Of a stretch of 32,321 nucleotides of DNA, positions 25,819-32,321 are shown piece by piece. This stretch comes from Nitrospirota bacterium (lineage in GTDB: Bacteria > Nitrospirota > Thermodesulfovibrionia > UBA6902), in NCBI GenBank assembly GCA_011040095.1, contig DRDE01000289.1, positions 1-32,321 of the forward strand. The letters run 5' to 3'. Each line of letters opens with the position of its first letter. Position 1 is the first letter of the stretch. Both the position numbers and the translations under genes were made by a program. A model generated the notes under the pieces. That model was not told the origin of the DNA. It worked only from the letters and a program-made list of their open reading frames with translations, and did not search any database.

Positions 25819-27057
25819 ATGCAACAATATATAGGATTTAATGTCGGCACGAGTGAATACATGATTCCGATCTTAAACGTGCGTGAAATAATCAGTATGC
25901 CTTCTGTCACTGCACTGCCTGAACTGCCGCCGTATGTGAAAGGCATATCAAACCTTAGAGGGTCCATTATTCCAATAGTAAATCTTAAAAACCTTTTAAA
26001 TTCCACCTTTGATGAAGATATCGGCAATACCGTAATAGTCCTTGCCGCCGGGAAAATAACATTCGGCATCATCGTAGATGAGATCACCGGTGTCATCAAG
26101 GCAGATGAATCACAGATAGAGCCTCCCGAGAATTTTTTTAATACCAATGTAGAAAATATAGAAGGGGTTGCAAAACTCGATAACAAACTTATAGTCCTTC
26201 TCAATATCAGGAAGCTTCTTCCTATCGATGATATGAGCCTGCTTGAAGATGCAATCATTGACGTAAAAGATACAGGCAGCGGGGATACGGTGGAAGTAGT
26301 CAGGGAAGTTGATACCATAGGAGGAAAAGTCACTGTCAGCGAGCTGCATGACGCAAAAGAGTTCTTTAAGGAAAAATACGAAAAAAGCGATCCGAAACAA
26401 AACGTATTTGAGTCAATGCTGACATTCATGGACGCCCTGGCAAACCAGGAATATCAAAAGGTGGAAGGCATTATTGAGCAGCTTGTTAATGAAACAGACG
26501 GCGAGCTTTTCAGGGAAGTCGGAAAAGTAACGAGAAAACTTCATGACTCACTCAAGGCATTCAAGGGGGCCGTTGACAGCGGCCTTCAAAAACTGACCAA
26601 AGATGATGTTCCGAATGCCATTGACAAACTGGAGTTTGTGATCTCAAAAACAGAAGATGCCGCCAACAAGACAATGGGGATCGTTGAGAGATACTTAGAA
26701 AACTCGGATGAGCTTTCAAGGCATATTAACAACATAAAAGGCCATGATGAAGATGTCGAATATCTGAATGCATTTAAAGATTCTCTCGACACTGACCTGA
26801 CAACAATTCTTACCGCGCAGCAGTTTCAGGACATCACAGGGCAAACCATCAAAAAAGTCATTGATCTTGTAAATAGTGTTGAAGCTGAACTGTTGAGACT
26901 AATAACACAATTCGGCATGTCGATGAAGAGTGATGCTGAACAGGCAGGCGCCGGGGACGGTGCAGGCAGGAGAAAAACATTTGAAAATGAGGAAAAAGCT
27001 GTTGAAAAAGTTACTCAATCCGATGTTGAAGCGCTTTTGAATGATTTTGGTTTTTAA
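25819..27057 (+). CDS. CheW-CheZ fusion protein
   Basis: N-terminal CheW domain (FNVGTSEYMIPILNVREIISMP...ISNLRGSIIPIVNL). C-terminal CheZ domain with TAQQFQDITGQTIKKVIDLV (catalytic D-x-x-x-Q) and CheY-binding-like tail SDVEALLNDFGF. Confidence 0.88.
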   Translation: MQQYIGFNVGTSEYMIPILNVREIISMPSVTALPELPPYVKGISNLRGSIIPIVNLKNLLNSTFDEDIGNTVIVLAAGKITFGIIVDEITGVIKADESQIEPPENFFNTNVENIEGVAKLDNKLIVLLNIRKLLPIDDMSLLEDAIIDVKDTGSGDTVEVVREVDTIGGKVTVSELHDAKEFFKEKYEKSDPKQNVFESMLTFMDALANQEYQKVEGIIEQLVNETDGELFREVGKVTRKLHDSLKAFKGAVDSGLQKLTKDDVPNAIDKLEFVISKTEDAANKTMGIVERYLENSDELSRHINNIKGHDEDVEYLNAFKDSLDTDLTTILTAQQFQDITGQTIKKVIDLVNSVEAELLRLITQFGMSMKSDAEQAGAGDGAGRRKTFENEEKAVEKVTQSDVEALLNDFGF

Positions 27058-27081
27058 AGAAATAAAAAGGAGGATAAATAC

Positions 27082-27534
27082 ATGGAAACCTCAACAGTTG
27101 CAGAAAATGTATTACAATTAGTTAGTTTCACCCTCGCCAATGAAGAATATGCGGTTGACATCCTGAATGTTCAGGAAATAAACAGAATAACAGAGATCAC
27201 AAAGGTTCCGAATGCGCCGGACCATGTAGAGGGTGTAGTCAATCTCAGGGGCAAAGTCATACCTGTAATAAACCTCAGAAAGAAATTCGGACTTCCGGAA
27301 AAAGGCGCCGGAGATACAACAAGGATAATAATAATGGATATACAGGGTGTCACAAACGGTCTTGTTGTTGATTCCGTATCAGAAGTGTTGAGGATACCTT
27401 CAGGCATAGTAGAGCCTCCTCCTGTGACGGCAAACATGAGCAGCAAGTTTATCAAAGGTATAGCAAAACTGGAAAACAGGCTCATAATTCTCATTGATAT
27501 CGACAAGATGATGGGAGAGGCTGTACAAGTGTAG
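27082..27534 (+). CDS. cheW: chemotaxis coupling protein CheW
   Basis: 150 aa; FTLANEEYAVDILNVQEINRITEITKVPNAPDHVEGVVNLRGKVIPVINLRKKFGL. Confidence 0.96.
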   Translation: METSTVAENVLQLVSFTLANEEYAVDILNVQEINRITEITKVPNAPDHVEGVVNLRGKVIPVINLRKKFGLPEKGAGDTTRIIIMDIQGVTNGLVVDSVSEVLRIPSGIVEPPPVTANMSSKFIKGIAKLENRLIILIDIDKMMGEAVQV

Positions 27535-27586
27535 GCAAATTAAATTGGCGTCGGATTAATTTCAGTCAATTTTTTATTTGTAAATG

Positions 27587-27638
27587 CCTATGTCTCCCCC
27601 TTTGCTAAAGGGGGGAATAAATATAGGTGAGTAGTTAC
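27587..27638. repeat. palindromic repeat (CCTAT..TCCCCCTTTGCTAAAGGGGGGA..ATAGG) followed by a GAGTAGTTAC repeat end
   Basis: Direct reading. The last 10 nt are the reverse complement of the terminal repeat of the 10470-10602 element. Confidence 0.6.
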
Positions 27639-27660
27639 ATTTTTTAAAAAAGGCAAAAAA

Positions 27661-28698
27661 ATGATTAATGTCCTGATTGTCGATGACTCGGCTTTTATGA
27701 GAAATACCCTCTCCAGCATGATTTCATCCGACCCCGGGCTCCGGGTTATCGGTACTGCGAGGGACGGCATTGAAGCGGTTGAAAAGGTATCTTCACTCAA
27801 GCCGGATGTCGTTACCCTGGATATCGAGATGCCGAGAATGGACGGAATTGAGGCCCTTAAACATATAATGGAAAACCCCGTTCCGGTCTTAATGGTCAGC
27901 TCGCTGACTACTGAAGGCGCAAAAGCAACACTTGACGCCCTTGACATCGGCGCCGTTGACTTTATTCCCAAGAATCTTGCAGACCTCTCTGTTAACATAG
28001 TCAAAATCAGGGAGATTTTAGTAGAGAAAATCAAGGGTATCGGTAGAAAAAGGCCGTTCAGAAGAATTATAAAACTAACACATAAACCTCTTCATATGCC
28101 GAAAGCGTCACAATACGCCTCTAAACGGAGAATAAGTATTGTTGCAATCGGTTCCTCCACAGGAGGGCCCAGGGCATTGCAAAACATAATTACCCAATTC
28201 CCTGAAGATTTCCCTGTCCCTATTCTCATTGCCCAGCATATGCCGCCGGCTTTCACGGGACCTTTTGCGGAAAGATTAAATCAATTGAGCAATATTAAAG
28301 TGAAGGAGGCTGAAGACGGTGAACCCCTGAAAAAAGGAACGGTATTTATAGCTCCCGGCGGAGGACATATGAAGGTAAGGCGAAAAGGAATGGCAGAGAC
28401 GTGCATAGCTATTTCAAAAGACAGCGGAGAATATATATACAGACCGTCCGTTGATGTGCTCATGCTGTCGATTGTTGAAAGTTTTTCCGCCTATGTGCTC
28501 GGTATAATCCTTACAGGCCTTGGCAATGACGGTGAAAAAGGAATGGGCGCAATCAAGGATAAAGGCGGCAAGACCATTGCCGAGAGCGAAGAGACATGTG
28601 TTGTGTACGGAATGCCGAAGGCGGTTGTCAACGCAGGCATTGCAGATAAAATCGTGCCTCTTGACGAAATAGCAGGCGAGATTATTAATTCGGTTTAG
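27661..28698 (+). CDS. cheB: chemotaxis methylesterase CheB (REC + methylesterase)
   Basis: 345 aa; VLIVDDSAFMRNTLSSMI, IGSSTGGPRALQNII, PILIAQHMPPAFTGPFAERL, VVYGMPKAVVNAG. Confidence 0.97.
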   Translation: MINVLIVDDSAFMRNTLSSMISSDPGLRVIGTARDGIEAVEKVSSLKPDVVTLDIEMPRMDGIEALKHIMENPVPVLMVSSLTTEGAKATLDALDIGAVDFIPKNLADLSVNIVKIREILVEKIKGIGRKRPFRRIIKLTHKPLHMPKASQYASKRRISIVAIGSSTGGPRALQNIITQFPEDFPVPILIAQHMPPAFTGPFAERLNQLSNIKVKEAEDGEPLKKGTVFIAPGGGHMKVRRKGMAETCIAISKDSGEYIYRPSVDVLMLSIVESFSAYVLGIILTGLGNDGEKGMGAIKDKGGKTIAESEETCVVYGMPKAVVNAGIADKIVPLDEIAGEIINSV

Positions 28699-28707
28699 GT
28701 TAAGGGC

Positions 28708-28734
28708 TAAAGATTTCATGGAAAAAACCGATAA
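28708..28734 (+). promoter_or_regulatory. sigma-28 promoter upstream of the two-CW gene
   Basis: TAAAGATT-TCATGGAAAAA(11)-ACCGATAA; one mismatch to TAAA-N15-GCCGATAA. Confidence 0.75.
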
Positions 28735-28786
28735 TAATAAAAATCAATTCATAATAAGATAATCAACATGAAAAGGAGGGTACAGA

Positions 28787-29098
28787 GTGCCGAGATCAAA
28801 TTGTTGGGAGATTAAAAAATGCGGGAGGGAGCCGGATGGGAACAAGAACGGTGAACTTGGAATCTGCCCGGCTGCAAAGGATACATCCTGCAACGGGATC
28901 AACAGCGGCAAAAATGCAGGCCGAATATGCTGGGCCACAGCCGGAACATTCTGCGGCGGCAGGGTGCAGGGTGACTTTGCCCGGAAATCCGTATCCTGCA
29001 TGTCCTGTGAAGTTTTCAAGCAGATTAAAGCTGAAGAAGGGGCGGAAAATTTTGTCTTATTGAAACCGGGCCAGGTTTACCAGGCTGTTGCAAAATAA
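28787..29098 (+). CDS. two-CW domain Cys-rich protein (GTG start, AAAGGAGGG SD)
   Basis: 103 aa; NCWEIKKCGREPDGNKNGELGICPAAKDTSCNGIN...GRICWATAGTFCGG...SCMSCEVFKQIK. Confidence 0.8.
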   Translation: MPRSNCWEIKKCGREPDGNKNGELGICPAAKDTSCNGINSGKNAGRICWATAGTFCGGRVQGDFARKSVSCMSCEVFKQIKAEEGAENFVLLKPGQVYQAVAK

Positions 29099-29100
29099 AA

Positions 29101-29207
29101 ACGGTTCACGGTTTTTTACATATTTCCATATCTTCAGAGGAAGCAAACATTATTGCCTCCGGCCTTTATGTTTTCTTTAACCGTGAACTGATAACCGTGA
29201 ACCGTGA
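29101..29207. repeat. heptamer-armed inverted repeat between the convergent two-CW and flgE genes; possible bidirectional terminator
   Basis: ACGGTTC ACGGTTT (29101-29114) versus ACCGTGA ACTGATA ACCGTGA ACCGTGA (29180-29207). Confidence 0.8.
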
Positions 29208-29221
29208 ACCCTTACTTTGTA

Positions 29222-30508
29222 TTACCGTTTCAGATTAACAAGTTCCACCATCAACTCATCCGATGTGGATATCATCCTGGAGTTCGCCTGGAAACCGCGC
29301 TGAAATATAATCATCTTGACAAATTCCGAGGCAAGGTCAACGTTGCTCAGCTCAAGTGTATTTGAGAGTATCTGCCCTGTTCCTGAGTTACCCGGTGCGG
29401 TAACAATGGGCTGGCCGGAATCAAAAGACTCTGCATAAAGGCCGTTGCCCTGCTTTACAAGCCCTTCCTGGGATATGAATTTTGCCAGCACTATCTGCGC
29501 AATATTCTTTGTCTGCCCGTTTGTAAAAATACCGGACATTATACCGTCATCGTTTATGGTCAGGCTCTTCAATGTGCCCGAGGAGTAGCCGTCCTGATTC
29601 AGAAATGATGTTGTAGAATCTCCACTGTACTGTACTGTGCCTCCAAACCCTGTTCCACCGCTTTCTGTAATGGATTCTCCGAAATCAAAGGCAATAGTCT
29701 GGTCCAGTGTAGCGCCGCCTGAAAAATCAAAACCGACGGTAGGATAGGCTATCAAGCTTTCGGCATTCAGTGCGCCGTTGCTGGTAAAAGTCAATGTCCC
29801 TGATGCCTGCACCTGATCGTTGGAGCTGTTGGCATTATCAGAGCCGCTTACAACTGCATTCCACTCCCATGTGTTTCCTGTAGCCGCTTCAGTGGCCTTT
29901 CTGAAATAGATATTAACGACATGGGCAGTCCCCAGTGAATCATAAACAGTGATAGTGCTTGTAAAATTTGATGTGGTTTCAGGTGTAGCGACATCAAATG
30001 CAGCAGGTATAGTTGCTGTTGAGTCAAGGTTCGCATATACAGTCACACTGGAGCTTGCTTTCGGCTGGCTGTTGATGGATGCAACATTGATATCATTGAC
30101 CACTGTTGAAGAAGCGCCTGTAGTCGAGTACTGGTAACCCTGCAGTTTATAGCCGTCCGGATTTGTAGCGTAGCCATGTTTGTCAATGCCGAACTGTCCC
30201 GCCCTCGTGTAAAATGTATTGTTTCCTTTTTTCACAACAAATAAACCGTCTCCGTCCACGGCCAGGTCCAGTACACTTGGGGTATTCTCAAACGCGCCCT
30301 GTGTAAACTCCTGTGAAACTTCATTCAGCAAAACGCCTCTTCCAATGCCTAACGACCCTACTGTCTGGCTTACTATATCACCAAAGACCACCGAATTCGT
30401 CTTAAAGCCGTGGGTGTTCATGTTGGCGATATTATCGCCTACCACGGAGAGCGCCTGGCCGTTTACGTTCATTCCACTGACTGCTGTAAACATGGATGTA
30501 ATACTCAT
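29222..30508 (-). CDS. flgE: flagellar hook protein FlgE
   Basis: 428 aa; MSITSMFTAVSGMNVNGQALSVVGDNIANMNTHGFKTNSVVFGDI...NTLELSNVDLASEFVKMIIFQRGFQANSRMISTSDEL. Confidence 0.95.
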   Translation of the reverse strand: MSITSMFTAVSGMNVNGQALSVVGDNIANMNTHGFKTNSVVFGDIVSQTVGSLGIGRGVLLNEVSQEFTQGAFENTPSVLDLAVDGDGLFVVKKGNNTFYTRAGQFGIDKHGYATNPDGYKLQGYQYSTTGASSTVVNDINVASINSQPKASSSVTVYANLDSTATIPAAFDVATPETTSNFTSTITVYDSLGTAHVVNIYFRKATEAATGNTWEWNAVVSGSDNANSSNDQVQASGTLTFTSNGALNAESLIAYPTVGFDFSGGATLDQTIAFDFGESITESGGTGFGGTVQYSGDSTTSFLNQDGYSSGTLKSLTINDDGIMSGIFTNGQTKNIAQIVLAKFISQEGLVKQGNGLYAESFDSGQPIVTAPGNSGTGQILSNTLELSNVDLASEFVKMIIFQRGFQANSRMISTSDELMVELVNLKR

Positions 30509-30549
30509 AAATATTTCCTCCTTCTTATATGAATTTTAATAATATGCCC

Positions 30550-31203
30550 TCAGAGTCCTACAGACTGAATATCACTCAGATATACATTCCTGGTTCCGTC
30601 TAAAACAAGATAGGTGATATCATTATCATATACAACGCCCGTTACCTCTCCCGAGCTTATTGTTGAAGCCTCAACCGTCTCGCCCGCGCTGTCTATAGCT
30701 TCGATTTCAAAAGTATAAGAACCGTCCGGCAGTTGATTGGCCAGATCGTCTTTTCCGTCCCATGAGTAGAGATTGTCTCCAGCTTCCTGCGCGCCGAGCT
30801 TTTCCGAGCGCACCATCTTTCCTGAAGGGTCATAAATTAATATCTTTACGGAAGTCGCATTTGCCTCCAGGTCATAGCTCATATCAGCGGTTCCGTTGAG
30901 ATAAGAGCTGTTGCCGGCTACTTCAACGGATTTCCCGAGCAGGTTTGTAACCGTTGCATTCTGCATGGACTGTTGAAATGCAAGAACGTCATTTAACGTA
31001 TCGCTGATATCTTTAAGCCTGTCCAGGGAACTGAACTGGGTAAGCTGCACTGTGAATTCCTTGCTGTCCATGGGTTTTAACGGGTCCTGATAGCTTAATT
31101 CCTGGAGAAGGAGATTCATGAAATCCTCCTGTCCGAGAGACTGCATCCCGGATGAGACATTTTTACTACTTTCGTCAATATTAGTTACGCCGGGTATAAC
31201 CAT
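30550..31203 (-). CDS. flgD: flagellar hook capping protein FlgD
   Basis: 217 aa; LGQEDFMNLLLQELSYQDPLKPMDSKEFTVQLTQFSSLDRLKDIS. Confidence 0.95.
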   Translation of the reverse strand: MVIPGVTNIDESSKNVSSGMQSLGQEDFMNLLLQELSYQDPLKPMDSKEFTVQLTQFSSLDRLKDISDTLNDVLAFQQSMQNATVTNLLGKSVEVAGNSSYLNGTADMSYDLEANATSVKILIYDPSGKMVRSEKLGAQEAGDNLYSWDGKDDLANQLPDGSYTFEIEAIDSAGETVEASTISSGEVTGVVYDNDITYLVLDGTRNVYLSDIQSVGL

Positions 31204-31281
31204 GATTCCTCCATTTATAATCCGTTATTTCTATTCCTTTCTCACTGATTTTAATCATCATCTGTGCCATTAAATGAAATC

Positions 31282-32321
31282 TCATGCAAATATACTCACC
31301 AGGCCGTTATTGAGCGAGTTGCTGTTCGCTTCTTTAAAATATCCTTTTTCCTCACTTCCGCCAATGCGGGAATTATTTCCTTTTCCATTCCCGTCAGTGT
31401 TTCCTTCGCTGTTTTTATAGTTCTTTAATCCCACGGAGAACCCCCCTATACTGACACCGCTCTTTGAAAGAGAATCGACTATCTGCTGGATATTGTTTTC
31501 CACAAATTCCCTGGCTGCTTTATCCGCTGTATTGATGTGTACATTTACCATGCCTTTTTCAAGACTGAGACTGATATTGAGTTTACCGAGGTCCTTATGT
31601 TCAATAGTGACACCCAGCCTGTTGTCGCCCTTTGCAACATAAACAATTTTATCTACAACTTCATTGAAGGCAGTCGGCCTTGACGCATTGCCGGTATGCA
31701 GGGTTGCACTGATTTTGCCGCCCTCCGGTGCAGGTCCGGAATTATTCAGCAGGCCGGAATTATTGGTCCCGGGTTCAACACGAACCGGTCCTGCATCATT
31801 ATTTGCAAGATTTTTCAATCCGTTTTCACGGTTTAAATTCCCCATAAATTCAGATACCGCTTTGCTATTCAATTCCTTTAGGCTGCTGCTTCCTTCGCGG
31901 AGATCAGCTTTTACCGCATCTTCAGCGGATTTAATCTCCTTGATATGGTCTTTTTTAAGGTCAATATTTTTGCCGGACTGTTCAGAGGGGTTCCTGAATG
32001 CTGCTTCAAAATCATCCTGATCCGCACTCCCCGGTTTTGCCTGTGCATTAATTAATTTTTCCAGGCCGGCAGAGTCCTTTTTATCTGCGGATTCATCCGC
32101 GGTTTCAGACACTAAAGCGCCTGTCTTTATGTTATTATTATCCAGGGTGTTTAATGCGCGCTTAGCCGCTTGCGTATTTTCACTGTTTGCCGGGTTAATT
32201 TCAGAATCCACGGATTTTGCAGGAATGCCGTTTAATACTGCCCCGGTCTTCGGATCGTTCCCTGTGCCTTCACTGCTTCCGGGTTTCCCCGATGCCTTTT
32301 CATCAGCCTTTGAAACATTAC
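31282..32321 (-). CDS. fliK: flagellar hook-length control protein FliK, N-terminally truncated by the window edge
   Basis: C-terminal Flg_hook domain (LGVTIEHKDLGKLNISLSLEKGMVNVHINTADKAAREFVENNIQQIVDSLSKSGVSIGGFSV). The frame stays open upstream of the listed GTG (32211) to the window edge. Confidence 0.85.
   Translation of the reverse strand, partial: NVSKADEKASGKPGSSEGTGNDPKTGAVLNGIPAKSVDSEINPANSENTQAAKRALNTLDNNNIKTGALVSETADESADKKDSAGLEKLINAQAKPGSADQDDFEAAFRNPSEQSGKNIDLKKDHIKEIKSAEDAVKADLREGSSSLKELNSKAVSEFMGNLNRENGLKNLANNDAGPVRVEPGTNNSGLLNNSGPAPEGGKISATLHTGNASRPTAFNEVVDKIVYVAKGDNRLGVTIEHKDLGKLNISLSLEKGMVNVHINTADKAAREFVENNIQQIVDSLSKSGVSIGGFSVGLKNYKNSEGNTDGNGKGNNSRIGGSEEKGYFKEANSNSLNNGLVSIFA

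Noticed and set aside
25743-26429. 228-aa minus-strand ORF antisense to the CheW-CheZ gene
   Set aside because: Ser/Leu/Phe-rich antisense translation typical of shadow ORFs; the plus-strand protein is well supported.
2-32321. tRNA, rRNA, prophage, or complete IS element
   Set aside because: No tRNA cloverleaf, rRNA signature, phage genes or full transposase seen by eye; only repeat remnants.

Overview
The window is a flagellar/chemotaxis supercluster from a deep-branching Gram-negative bacterium. It resembles Nitrospirota or a deltaproteobacterial lineage, but that placement is inference from gene style only. On the minus strand, reading right to left, the genes are fliK(partial)-flgD-flgE, then fliL-fliM-fliN-fliO-fliP-fliQ-fliR-flhB-flhA-flhF-flhG-fliA-[small ORFs]-flgF-flgG-flgA-flgH-flgI-flgJ(rod-binding)-flgM-flgN-flgK-flgL-csrA-fliW. 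An oppositely oriented chemotaxis block of about 8.2 kb sits between flgE and fliL: HEAT protein, cheR, two CheY-like regulators, cheA, a CheW-CheZ fusion, cheW, cheB and a two-CW Cys-rich protein. The left edge holds a DUF6788-like fragment and a truncated hicB remnant that runs into the 3' end of fliW.

The most unusual signal is a family of degenerate heptanucleotide (7-bp phased) repeats at gene boundaries. They recur inside signal-peptide or N-terminal coding segments (FlgI, FlgH, FlgA, FliP) and supply the C-terminal tail of FliA. Several are arranged as inverted, MITE-like palindromes. I also read a consensus sigma-54 promoter that would make flgF nearly leaderless, a perfect sigma-28 promoter ahead of flgM, and a near-perfect sigma-28 promoter ahead of the two-CW gene.
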